A stretch of 64,000 nucleotides of DNA from DATAUD01 sp036501665 (lineage in GTDB: Bacteria; Verrucomicrobiota; Verrucomicrobiia; Limisphaerales; Palsa-1400). The stretch spans positions 62,001 through 126,000 of the forward strand of contig DASXZW010000071.1 in the NCBI GenBank assembly GCA_036501665.1, in the 5' to 3' direction. The position numbers and the translations under genes are program-made. The notes beneath the pieces were generated by a model. The model made no database searches and was not told where the DNA came from. It saw nothing but the letters and a program-made list of their open reading frames with translations. Shown here piece after piece: positions 22,872-31,422 of this stretch; within the stretch, counting starts at the first letter, position 1, and each line of letters opens with the position of its first letter.

Positions 22872-25535
22872 ATGACTAATGGCGAAAGAAAGAAGGCGGC
22901 TCTGCTCGTAACGGATAGAAAATCGACTGCGGCGTCGACATCGACGCGCAGCGGTCGTGTCAAGAAAAGCGTTTCAAAGCGCGCGGGTCAAGGCGAGGCG
23001 GTGTCGGAGATTTCTGCGATGCCGCCGGGGGCGAGGTTGACGACGCTGGAGAATGGGTTGGTGATTATTACGCGGGAAGATCACAGCGCGCCGGTGGTTT
23101 CTGCGCAGGCGTGGTGCCAGACGGGGAGCATCAGCGAGGGGAAGTGGCTCGGAGCGGGGTTGTCGCATGTGTTGGAGCATATGCTTTTCAAGGGGACGAC
23201 GACGCGGCCGGGCAGCAGGATCGATCAGGAGGTGCAGGGGGCGGGCGGTTACATGAACGCTTACACGTCGTTTGACCGGACGGTGTATCATATCAATGTT
23301 CCGAATACGGGAGCGTGGACGGCGATTGATATTCTTTGTGACATCATGCAGAACGCGACGTTGCCGGCGGATGAGCTGGCGAAGGAGTTGGATGTGATTC
23401 GGCGCGAGATGGACATGAACCAGGATGATCCGGGGCGTCGCGCGGGGCGGAGATTGTTTGAGACGGCGTTTGTAAGAAGCCCGTATCGGTTCACGATCAT
23501 TGGGTATCCGGATATTTTCAACACGCTGCAGCCGGCGGATATTCTGGCGTATTACAAGGAGCGTTACGTTCCGAATAATTTGTTTTTCGTTGTGACAGGG
23601 GACATCAAGCCGGACGAGGTTGTTGAGCAAATCCGAAAGGCGTTCGCTCAAAACAAGTCGAAGGCGCTCGCGCCGATGGTGCTTCCGGGCGAGCCGCGGC
23701 AATCTTCGCCGCGCGAGGTGATCGAAGAGGCGGCGGTGGAGCTGGCTTACTTTCATTATGCGTGGCACATCCCGGACGTCCGGCATCCCGATGCGCCGGC
23801 GCTGGATATTCTGGCGTCGCTGCTGGGGAGCGGGCGGAGTTGCCGGATTTTCCGCGAGGTGCGGGAGAAGAAGGGACTGGTGACCTCGGCGGATGCGTGG
23901 ACTTACAGTCCGGGCGAGCAGGGGCTTTTTGGGGTGAGCGGGGTGACGACGGCGGACAAATTCGAGGCGGCGCGCGATGCGTTGCTTTTGGAAATTGAGC
24001 GGGTGAAGAGCGAAGCGCCGTCGCCGAAGGAATTGGCGAAGGTGATCAAGCAGTTTGTCACGGCGACGCTTTCGACGCGCAAGACGATGCAGGGGCAGGC
24101 GCAGGACATGGGCGGGAGTTGGATGGCGGCGAATGATTTGAATTTTTCGGAGCGTTACCTGGCGGCGGCGCGGAATGTCACGCCGGCGACGTTGCAGCGG
24201 GTTGCAAAGGAATACTTGACGGAGACGAACCGGACTTTGTACGGGTTGCTGCCGCAAGGGGCCGCGCCGAAGAGCGGCGAGACGGCGCATGTGCCGGTGG
24301 AATCGACGGTCAAGAAGATTGAGTTGCCGAATGGGTTGCGGTTGTTGGTGAAGGAAGACCATCGGTTGCCGTTTGTGGAGATGCGGGCGGTTTTCCAGGG
24401 CGGGGTGCTGGCGGAATCGGCGGAGAACAATGGGCTTACGCAACTCGTCGCAAAAATGCTGATGCAAGGGACGCGTCGGCGCAGCGCGGAGAAGATTGCG
24501 CTGGAAGTCGAGTCGTTGGGCGGGAGTATTGACACGTTTGGCGGCAATAATAGTTTTGGCGTCAGCGCGGAGGTTTTGAGCAGCGATCTGGGGGCGGGTT
24601 TTGATGTGTTTGGCGACGTGATTTTGAATCCGGCATTTCCGTTGAAGGAGTTTGAGCGCGAACGATCCATCCAATTGGAATTGATCCGCGCGCAACGGGA
24701 TCAGTTGCTTCAATGCTGCAATCAGGCGATGCGGAAGGAACTCTTTGGCGCGACGGGTTATGGGCTGGACGCGCTGGGGTCGGAGAAGAGCATTGGCTCG
24801 CTGGGCGTTGCGGATTTGGCGGGGTATTACAAGAACATGGCTGTACCGAAGAATTGTGTGATGGCCATTTTCGGGGACGTGCAGGCGGCGAAAATTGAAG
24901 CGCTGGCGCGGAAGGTTTTTGGGAAGTGGACTTCAAATGCGCCGAACATTCCGTTGCGCAAGGCGACTCCGGCTTTGACGAAGATCAAGCGTGTCGTTGA
25001 GGAGCGGGACAAGAAGCAAGCGGTCATCGTGGTTGGGTTTCCGGGATTGACGGTGAGCAACCCGGATCGATACGCGCTGGAGTTGTTGCAGGAAGGGTGC
25101 AGCGATCTTGGTTCGCGGCTGTTTATGCGTGTTCGCGAAAAGCTGGCCTTGGCGTATTACGTCGGCGCGCAGCATTTTCCGGGACTTGCGCCGGGATATT
25201 TTTCGTTTTATGCGGGCACTGCGCCGGAGAAAGTGGATTTGGTCGAGAAGGAATTGCTCAAGGAGGCGGCGTTGCTGCGGTCTGAAGGTTTTACGGAGGA
25301 GGAATTGGTGCGGGTGAAGGCGAAGGTGATCGGGCAGAGGAAAATTTCGCGGCAGGACCTCGGCGGGCTGGCTTTGACGATGGCGCTGGATGAGCTTTAT
25401 GGGTTGGGTTATCAGAATATCGACGGCGAGGACGCTCATTATGAGGCGGTGACGTTGAAGGACATTATTGATGTCGCGAAGAAATATTTGACGCCGGATC
25501 GGGCGGTTATTTCGATTATCAGGCCGGGAAAATAA
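22872..25535 (+). CDS. Tandem M16 zinc metallopeptidase (pitrilysin family), fused active and inactive halves
   Basis: 887 residues from the ATG at 22872. Two M16 units are fused. The first carries the inverted zinc motif HVLEH (H99-E102-H103) and the third ligand E179 in VIRREMDMN, the expected 76-residue spacing. The second (from about residue 480, IELPNGLRLLVKEDHRLPF) has NGLTQLVAKMLMQGT where HxxEH should be, so it is the non-catalytic half that closes the chamber. In many bacteria the two halves are separate adjacent genes. The first 45 residues are basic and low in complexity, with no signal peptide, so location is uncertain. The coding strand is very G-rich, as in the SIMPL gene. The target peptide is unknown. 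Confidence 0.93.
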   Translation: MTNGERKKAALLVTDRKSTAASTSTRSGRVKKSVSKRAGQGEAVSEISAMPPGARLTTLENGLVIITREDHSAPVVSAQAWCQTGSISEGKWLGAGLSHVLEHMLFKGTTTRPGSRIDQEVQGAGGYMNAYTSFDRTVYHINVPNTGAWTAIDILCDIMQNATLPADELAKELDVIRREMDMNQDDPGRRAGRRLFETAFVRSPYRFTIIGYPDIFNTLQPADILAYYKERYVPNNLFFVVTGDIKPDEVVEQIRKAFAQNKSKALAPMVLPGEPRQSSPREVIEEAAVELAYFHYAWHIPDVRHPDAPALDILASLLGSGRSCRIFREVREKKGLVTSADAWTYSPGEQGLFGVSGVTTADKFEAARDALLLEIERVKSEAPSPKELAKVIKQFVTATLSTRKTMQGQAQDMGGSWMAANDLNFSERYLAAARNVTPATLQRVAKEYLTETNRTLYGLLPQGAAPKSGETAHVPVESTVKKIELPNGLRLLVKEDHRLPFVEMRAVFQGGVLAESAENNGLTQLVAKMLMQGTRRRSAEKIALEVESLGGSIDTFGGNNSFGVSAEVLSSDLGAGFDVFGDVILNPAFPLKEFERERSIQLELIRAQRDQLLQCCNQAMRKELFGATGYGLDALGSEKSIGSLGVADLAGYYKNMAVPKNCVMAIFGDVQAAKIEALARKVFGKWTSNAPNIPLRKATPALTKIKRVVEERDKKQAVIVVGFPGLTVSNPDRYALELLQEGCSDLGSRLFMRVREKLALAYYVGAQHFPGLAPGYFSFYAGTAPEKVDLVEKELLKEAALLRSEGFTEEELVRVKAKVIGQRKISRQDLGGLALTMALDELYGLGYQNIDGEDAHYEAVTLKDIIDVAKKYLTPDRAVISIIRPGK

Positions 25536-25581
25536 GGGGGTTTTGTGATTGATCGGTGGGGGGGCGGCTTGCGTCGTCTGC

Positions 25582-25651
25582 GGACGCCTCGGCGAGGCGT
25601 CCCTACCTCGAAGATTTTGAGAAGAGATTTTAGTGGCGTCGCGGCAGCGAC
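25582..25651. repeat. REP-like hairpin pair in the gap before the exported-hydrolase operon
   Basis: GGACGCCTC (25582-25590) pairs with GAGGCGTCC (25594-25602) around GGC. A second stem, GTCGC (25638-25642) with GCGAC (25647-25651), lies around GGCA. Each is followed by a CCTACC-type word. No T-tract follows either hairpin. The 247-base gap holds no gene. Confidence 0.7.
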
Positions 25652-25782
25652 CTACCAAAATTATTAAATGAATTTCTGGGACCCCATACGAGTTGAAATT
25701 GACGAAATCCATCAGGGGTCTCGCGGTTCTTTAGTTTCCTTCTCGCGTTCAATTTGAGTTCTGGTCATATTTTTGTCATTCA

Positions 25783-27333
25783 ATGAAAACGACCTCGTTC
25801 ACGGCGCGGAATTATAGAATCTCCATTATTCGTGGAATTACGATTTTCCTTTTGGCCATCGCTTTCGCTGCTTCGCAGGGAATCACGACGGGAGAAGAGA
25901 CGAAAGCGGCAACTTCGTTCGAGGGTGAAACAGTGCAGTGGCACGGATTTGACCGCTACGATTTCATGATGGACGAATCGGACTTGAGCATCACGCCGTT
26001 CAAGCAACCGCAAAAAGAAAAATTTGGCGTGGGCCAACCGCCGGACGGACATCGACGCTGTATTGTTGTCGTACCGAAAAATCCGGCGCCCGGAAATCCG
26101 TGGTCGTGGCGAGGCTGTTATTGGGACCATCAGCCGCAGACGGAAATCGAATTGCTCAAGCGCGGTTTTCACATCGTGTTCATCACGCCCGACCCGGATA
26201 AAACCTGGGACGCCTGGTATGCCTACCTCGTCGAAAAACACGGACTGTCGTCGAAGCCGGCGTTCATTGGGATGAGCAAAGGCGGCTACAACGAATTTGT
26301 TTGGGCCACCGACCACCCGGACAAAGTCTCCTGCATTTACGCCGATAATCCCGCGATCAACCGAACGAGTCTGCTGAAACTGGACGGGCTTGCGAGCAAT
26401 GACGTTCCGCTTCTGCACGTCTGCGGGAGCATTGATCCATTGTTTCCGAATCATACACTTGCGGCAGAGAGCCTTTATCAATCTTTGGGTGGGCGCATCT
26501 CGGTGATGATTAAGGAAGGTTTCGGCCATCATCCGCACAGCCTGCACAATCCGACGCCAATCGCTGATTTTATCGTGGCGAGTCAAACACCGATTGTTGA
26601 CGCAACGCCGCCGTTCACCGGCAATAAAATGAGGAAAACCTGGTTTTACGGCGTGAAGAATGATTACCGGGATTTTCCGTCGGAGAAAACGCGCATCACT
26701 TGTCGGGGGCCTTTGTTTACGGACCGTTATCGGCGTTACGAGTTTGAAATGAAAGGGATTCAAGGTTCCATAACGATCATCGCTCCAAAAAGCGAAGCGC
26801 CGGGAAAACCGTGGGTTTACCGCACTGGATTTGTTGACAGGAATGCGGCAGTCGATCTCGCGTTGCTCGCGAAAGGATATTATATTGTGACCGGCCCCGT
26901 TCCTTATAACGCCGACGGCCCGTTGAAGCCTGACTGGGACGCAGTTTATCAATATCTGGCCAGCGTCGGTTTCGCGGCAAAGCCGGTTATGGAAGGAGCA
27001 GGCGGGGCTGGTGGAGTCGTGTATGCATGGGCCGTTCAGAATCCCGACAAAGTTTCGTGCGTTTACACGGAAAATCCAGTTCTGCGCGGCGCAATGTCGG
27101 TGTCGTCGCTCGTTGATCATTTTGAACCGCTGGCAAAGGCGGGAGTTCCGTTGATCAACGTTTGCGGCGGGGCGGACCCGGGAATCAATGACAACACTCG
27201 GTCGCTGGAAGCCAAGTACAAATCGCTTGGCGGAAAAATCACGGTCATTGTCAAAGAAGGGCAGGGGCATTATCCACTCGCGCCGACCGATGCTTCCGCC
27301 GTGGCAGATCTTATTGTCAAGAATAACCCTTAA
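25783..27333 (+). CDS. Exported tandem alpha/beta-hydrolase with an active and a degenerate half
   Basis: 516 residues. A hydrophobic N-terminal segment (about residues 15-31, SIIRGITIFLLAIAFAA) suggests export. Two homologous alpha/beta-hydrolase halves follow. The first has nucleophile S165 in GMSKGG, the acid D218 (CGSIDP) and H249 (EGFGHH). The second aligns without gaps around this region but has G407 in place of the serine (GAGGAGG), while keeping D465 (CGGADP) and H496 (EGQGHY). It therefore looks like a pseudoenzyme half, perhaps structural or binding. It starts a tight plus-strand series: the next gene begins 7 bases after its stop. An esterase or deacylase acting on glycans is plausible. 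The substrate is not readable from the sequence. Confidence 0.8.
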   Translation: MKTTSFTARNYRISIIRGITIFLLAIAFAASQGITTGEETKAATSFEGETVQWHGFDRYDFMMDESDLSITPFKQPQKEKFGVGQPPDGHRRCIVVVPKNPAPGNPWSWRGCYWDHQPQTEIELLKRGFHIVFITPDPDKTWDAWYAYLVEKHGLSSKPAFIGMSKGGYNEFVWATDHPDKVSCIYADNPAINRTSLLKLDGLASNDVPLLHVCGSIDPLFPNHTLAAESLYQSLGGRISVMIKEGFGHHPHSLHNPTPIADFIVASQTPIVDATPPFTGNKMRKTWFYGVKNDYRDFPSEKTRITCRGPLFTDRYRRYEFEMKGIQGSITIIAPKSEAPGKPWVYRTGFVDRNAAVDLALLAKGYYIVTGPVPYNADGPLKPDWDAVYQYLASVGFAAKPVMEGAGGAGGVVYAWAVQNPDKVSCVYTENPVLRGAMSVSSLVDHFEPLAKAGVPLINVCGGADPGINDNTRSLEAKYKSLGGKITVIVKEGQGHYPLAPTDASAVADLIVKNNP

Positions 27334-27340
27334 ATTCTGT

Positions 27341-28687
27341 ATGAAACGGATCAGTTTGTTCTTCCTGTCACTCGCGCTGTTCGTGGCTTGGGTTTCAACT
27401 GCCTGGGCTGAAGCCGCGACCGGCGAACTTCGCGCCGGCACGGCGAAAATCAGCATTACTCCCGAAACCGCGGAGCCAATCCATGATCCCGTTTTTGCGC
27501 GGAGTTTGGTCCTTGAAGTGAACGGCCAGAGGTGGGCTTTTGTTTCGGCGGACCTCGCCGTTTTCACGAGCGACAACGTGGAAAAGATTTGCCACGAGAA
27601 GTATGGGCTCGACAAGGTTTTCATCTGTTCCACACACAATCACACCGCGCCGTCGAAGCCCGGCAAAGGCCCGGAATACGCGAACTTGAAGGAGTTTTTC
27701 GAAAAGCAAATCGTCGAAGTTGTTGGGATGGCCCTGACGAATATGTTTCCCGCGAGGATCGCTGCCGGGCGCAAAAGTTTTCCGCAATTGGGATTCAAGC
27801 GGTTGATCGTGCGCGAGGACGGCCACTCGCGCGAATCGTGGATGGGCGACGATCATTACGCGCCGATCAATCCGGACCGGATTCCTTTCGGGCCAGTCGA
27901 TAACGAAGTGGGCGTCATTCGCATCGAAGACACCAACGGGCAGCCGCGCGCGATTGTGATGAATTATGCTTGTCACGCGGATGTGGTTTGCCTGAGTTTC
28001 GCGATTTCTGCGGATTATCCCGGGGTCGCCACGCGAAAGGTTGAGGAGGCCTTTGGAAACGGCGTGGTTTGTTTGTTTGTGAATGGAGCGGCGGGAAATG
28101 TGGCGCCGCTGTTCACGGTTCCGCGTCGGACCGGGCCGGACGACCCATTCAAAACCGACTACACGCCGATGGAGCGGATGGGCGAATTACTTTCATATGA
28201 AACGATCAAGGTCGCAAAGTCGCTCAGCGGAAAATCAGGCGAAACCACGATCAAGGAAAAAGACACCACGCTGGAATTCACAGGGCGATTCGACAAGTCG
28301 CGGCATATTGAAGTTCATCTGAGCACGCTGATGATCAACAATGATATTGTGATTGCCGCGAATCCCGGCGAGCTGTTCGCGGAGTTGGGCATTGATTGGA
28401 AAGCGAGGATGCAGGCGGAAGTCGCGAATCCGTTTTATTTTGGATACACATGGAGCGGCGGCCAATGGCCCGGTTACGTTCCGAGCATCAAGGGCGCGGC
28501 GCTGGGCGGCTTTGGCGCTGACCAGGATTCGCGGATGATTGAAGTCGGCTCCGGCGAAGCGATGTTTAACAAGCACCTTGAAAACTACTATGTGCTTTCC
28601 GGATTGATGCGCGACAAGCCCGGCCCATCCGGTTTCAAACAAGGTCCTCGATGGATCGTCGTCCCGGTTCCAGAAAAACCGGAGTAA
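27341..28687 (+). CDS. Exported neutral/alkaline ceramidase-like N-terminal domain protein
   Basis: 448 residues from the ATG at 27341, which opens a clear Sec signal (MKRISLFFLSLALFVAWVST, cleavage near AWA/EAA). Features of the zinc amidase domain of neutral ceramidases are present: STHNHTAP (H99, H101), NYACHADVV, GAAGNVAP, NPGELFAELG and the tyrosine-bearing GQWPGYVPS. Neutral ceramidases of about 650-760 residues also have a C-terminal beta domain, which is absent here. Many planctomycete and verrucomicrobial homologues have this short form and have not been assayed. The reaction may be amide hydrolysis of a lipid or another N-acyl substrate. It lies 7 bases after the tandem hydrolase gene. 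Confidence 0.85.
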   Translation: MKRISLFFLSLALFVAWVSTAWAEAATGELRAGTAKISITPETAEPIHDPVFARSLVLEVNGQRWAFVSADLAVFTSDNVEKICHEKYGLDKVFICSTHNHTAPSKPGKGPEYANLKEFFEKQIVEVVGMALTNMFPARIAAGRKSFPQLGFKRLIVREDGHSRESWMGDDHYAPINPDRIPFGPVDNEVGVIRIEDTNGQPRAIVMNYACHADVVCLSFAISADYPGVATRKVEEAFGNGVVCLFVNGAAGNVAPLFTVPRRTGPDDPFKTDYTPMERMGELLSYETIKVAKSLSGKSGETTIKEKDTTLEFTGRFDKSRHIEVHLSTLMINNDIVIAANPGELFAELGIDWKARMQAEVANPFYFGYTWSGGQWPGYVPSIKGAALGGFGADQDSRMIEVGSGEAMFNKHLENYYVLSGLMRDKPGPSGFKQGPRWIVVPVPEKPE

Positions 28688-28777
28688 TTTCGGTCGCCGG
28701 CGGCCTTGTCAAATTTGACCAAACGGTGACGCGCTCTCGACTCAGCGGCGGCGATGCCGTAGCGTGACCGCACCATT

Positions 28778-29743
28778 ATGACCAACCTGAACCGTAGAGC
28801 GTTCCTTCAAAAATCGGGGCAGGGCGCGTTGATTGCCGGAGTCCTCGCCGGAGATATTCTTGACGCCAATGCCGCGGAGACGAAGCCGCGCAAAATGACG
28901 GCGGATCTTGTTTGCGGCAACCTTGGAATTTCCGCCAATCAGAATGAGGCAATCGAATTGGCGGGGCGGCATGGCTTTGAGTCTGTCGGCGTTGACGCGG
29001 AGTATGTTGCATCTCTGGAGGCCAGTCAAGTTGAAGAAATAAAATCCAAACTGAAGAGCAAAAATCTTGTGTGGGGCGCTGCCGGTCTGACGGTGGATTT
29101 TCGCGGGGACGATGCTCGTTTTGAATCAACCCTCGCAAAGCTGCCCGCAATTGCCGGCGGACTTCAGCGGGCCGGAGTGCAACGTGTTTCCACCTGGCTC
29201 AATCCGAGTCATCATCAACTGACTTACATGCAGAATTTTCGGCAGCACGCGTCCCGGATGCGGCGGGTTGCGGCGGTTCTTGCGAACGAGAACATTCGCT
29301 TCGGCATGGAGTATGTCGCGCCAAAAACATTGTGGGCGAGCGGGCGTTATCCGTTTATCCATACGCTCGCGGAAATGAAAGATTTGCTCGCTGAAATGAA
29401 CTCGCCGAACGCCGGCGTTGTTTTGGATAGCTGGCATTGGTGGCATGCTGGAAACACTGCGGAGGACATCCTCACTCTCCGGGGCCGGGACGTTATTGCT
29501 GTGGATTTGAACGACGCTCCGACCGGCGTTCCAAAAGACCAGATGCCGGACAATCGCCGCGAATTGCCTTGCGCAACGGGAGTCATCGATCTTGGCGCGT
29601 TTTTGAGCGCTCTTAACGAAATCGGGTACGACGGCCCGGTTCGCGCCGAACCTTTCAACCAGACTGTCAATCATATGCCAAAGGACGAGGCTTGCGAGGC
29701 CGCGGTCGTTTCGATCAGGAAGGCATTCGCGATGATTCATTGA
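28778..29743 (+). CDS. TAT-exported sugar phosphate isomerase/epimerase-like TIM barrel
   Basis: 321 residues. The N-terminus carries a twin-arginine motif and short hydrophobic stretch (NLNRRAFLQKSGQGALIAGV), so it is probably exported folded. The barrel belongs to the xylose-isomerase-like/AP-endonuclease-2 superfamily: HGFESVGVDAEYV, RFGMEYVAPK with the metal-type Glu, VVLDSWHWWHAG with Asp/His ligands, VDLNDAPTG, and a terminal YDGPVRAEPFNQ with the last metal Glu. The preserved ligands suggest an active metal-dependent isomerase or epimerase for a sugar or inositol. It sits inside the exported-hydrolase series, so periplasmic sugar processing is likely. The exact substrate is unknown. 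Confidence 0.85.
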   Translation: MTNLNRRAFLQKSGQGALIAGVLAGDILDANAAETKPRKMTADLVCGNLGISANQNEAIELAGRHGFESVGVDAEYVASLEASQVEEIKSKLKSKNLVWGAAGLTVDFRGDDARFESTLAKLPAIAGGLQRAGVQRVSTWLNPSHHQLTYMQNFRQHASRMRRVAAVLANENIRFGMEYVAPKTLWASGRYPFIHTLAEMKDLLAEMNSPNAGVVLDSWHWWHAGNTAEDILTLRGRDVIAVDLNDAPTGVPKDQMPDNRRELPCATGVIDLGAFLSALNEIGYDGPVRAEPFNQTVNHMPKDEACEAAVVSIRKAFAMIH

Positions 29744-29757
29744 GCAACTTGCATGAT

Positions 29758-31413
29758 GTGAAAAAAACTATTGACACAATTATTGGGCTTGCGTTGGTAT
29801 TGTTGATGATGGCCGGCCTCGCTGGCCGCGCCGTTGCCGGGCCGCTCGAAGACCTGGATAAGCCGATGGAAGGCCGTTCGATGCGCGCCACCTCCACGAT
29901 GCGCGAAGGCGAGAGCCGCCGCATGGGCCACGATGTCCGTCATCCCGAAGCGCCTCCTCGCGGCGATACCAACGAGATGAGCAATTGGGATAATTTCACC
30001 GTCGCTCCGGGGGACACGCATGTATTGCTCGACGCGCGAGGGCCGGGCGTCATCAACCATATCTGGATGACCTTTCTCGGGCCGGAAAAGCAAAACTGGG
30101 CCAAGAACGGTTCGGCCAATCACCAGGAATTATTGCTGCGCATTTATTGGGACGGGAACGAGCGGCCCGGAGTTGAAGCGCCGGTCGGTGATTTTTTTGC
30201 AAGCTGTTTCGGGCAGCGGCACGAAGTGATCAGCCTGCCGGTTGTTGTCACGGACGGGTCCGCATACAATTGCTTTTGGCCGATGCCCTTTCGCAAATCC
30301 GCCCGGATCGAAATCGTCAATCAAAGCAAAAAGCCGCTCAGCCTGCTTTACTACAATATTGATTGGGTCAAGAAGAACAGCGTATCAGAGGACACACCCT
30401 ATTTTTACGCGCAATACCGCCAGGAATATCCGGTCGGGCATGGGAAGGATTACGTAATACTTGACACCAAAGGGAAAGGCCATTACGTCGGCACGGTGCT
30501 GGCCGTCCGCACGCGCAGCCCGCTCTGGTTCGGCGAAGGAGACGAAAAAATTTATATTGACGGTGAAAAATCGCCGTCGATCTGGGGCACCGGAACTGAG
30601 GATTATTTTCTCATGGCCTGGGGCTTGCGCGCCCACAACACGCCGTATTTCGGATGCCCGTGGACGGACCAATGGGGGATCATCGGCGGCCATACCGAGG
30701 CGTATCGCTGGCACATCAACGATCCCATCATCTTCGACAAAGGCATTCGTGTGACGATCGAACATTGGGGCTGGATTTCGCCTGATGAAAATCCCGATTA
30801 CAAACAAATGAGTTGGAACGAACGCGAGGACGATTATTCCAGCGTCGCGTTTTGGTATCAGACCGGCCAACCGACTTTTGATTATCGCGCTCCCGATGCC
30901 GTCGAACGCGCGTTGCCCAGCCTCGAAAAACTGATCGTGCCCGCGACAAATTTTATGGACGCGCAGTTTCATGGAAAAGGCGTCGCGTTCCCGCAGGAGC
31001 TTGATCTGTACGACGAACCGCAACTCTTTTTCCGCCCAAGCGACGTTTCGGACGGCTGGATGGAAATGCACTTTACCGTAACCAAAAAGGAGCCTGTCCG
31101 TCTTTTGCTCAATACGACGAAAGCCCCCGATTTTGGGATTTACCAGATTTCGCTCAACGGCGTTAAGCTCGGCGATCCGGTTGATTTTTACAGTTCCAAC
31201 GTCGTCAACGAAGAGACTCAACTTCTGGATTTCTGGCCCGATCCCGGCGAATATACTTTGCGCATGGAATGCACCGGCAAAAACTTCGCCTCCAGCGGTA
31301 TTTATTGTGGCGTGGAATCGCTTCGATTGCGCGGCCGCCGTCCGCGCGTCACAACGATGGGTCACGACAAGGACAAAGACTGGCGCAAAGACCCGAAGAT
31401 GTACAACGATTGA
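29758..31413 (+). CDS. Exported GH172 (DUF2961) glycoside hydrolase family protein
   Basis: 551 residues from a GTG at 29758, 14 bases after the previous gene. The GTG is chosen because it opens a signal peptide (KKTIDTIIGLALVLLMMAGL, cleavage near AVA/GPL). An upstream start at 29692 would overlap the isomerase gene and spoil the signal. The DUF2961 core is clear: VLLDARGPGVINHIWMTF, PVGDFFASCFG, SIWGTGTEDYFLMAWGL and AYRWHINDPIIFDKGIRV. DUF2961 proteins were reclassified as GH172 after a founding member was shown to act on difructose dianhydride; others act on furanose sugars. A small beta domain follows (FRPSDVSDGWMEMHF ...). The likely job is trimming fructo- or arabinofuranosides outside the cytoplasm. 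Confidence 0.87.
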   Translation: MKKTIDTIIGLALVLLMMAGLAGRAVAGPLEDLDKPMEGRSMRATSTMREGESRRMGHDVRHPEAPPRGDTNEMSNWDNFTVAPGDTHVLLDARGPGVINHIWMTFLGPEKQNWAKNGSANHQELLLRIYWDGNERPGVEAPVGDFFASCFGQRHEVISLPVVVTDGSAYNCFWPMPFRKSARIEIVNQSKKPLSLLYYNIDWVKKNSVSEDTPYFYAQYRQEYPVGHGKDYVILDTKGKGHYVGTVLAVRTRSPLWFGEGDEKIYIDGEKSPSIWGTGTEDYFLMAWGLRAHNTPYFGCPWTDQWGIIGGHTEAYRWHINDPIIFDKGIRVTIEHWGWISPDENPDYKQMSWNEREDDYSSVAFWYQTGQPTFDYRAPDAVERALPSLEKLIVPATNFMDAQFHGKGVAFPQELDLYDEPQLFFRPSDVSDGWMEMHFTVTKKEPVRLLLNTTKAPDFGIYQISLNGVKLGDPVDFYSSNVVNEETQLLDFWPDPGEYTLRMECTGKNFASSGIYCGVESLRLRGRRPRVTTMGHDKDKDWRKDPKMYND

Positions 31414-31422
31414 ACAAACCTC

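Noticed and set aside
22974..24713. A 579-codon open frame antisense to the M16 peptidase
   Set aside because: Extremely Arg/His/Gln-rich sequence typical of a shadow frame; the M16 motifs are on the plus strand.
25582..25602. Rho-independent terminator after the M16 gene
   Set aside because: The hairpin is not followed by a T-run; it fits a dispersed repeat better.
25780..27639. A 619-codon open frame antisense to the tandem hydrolase and ceramidase-like genes
   Set aside because: No domain or signal. It crosses two well-supported genes and has the Arg-rich look of a complement frame.
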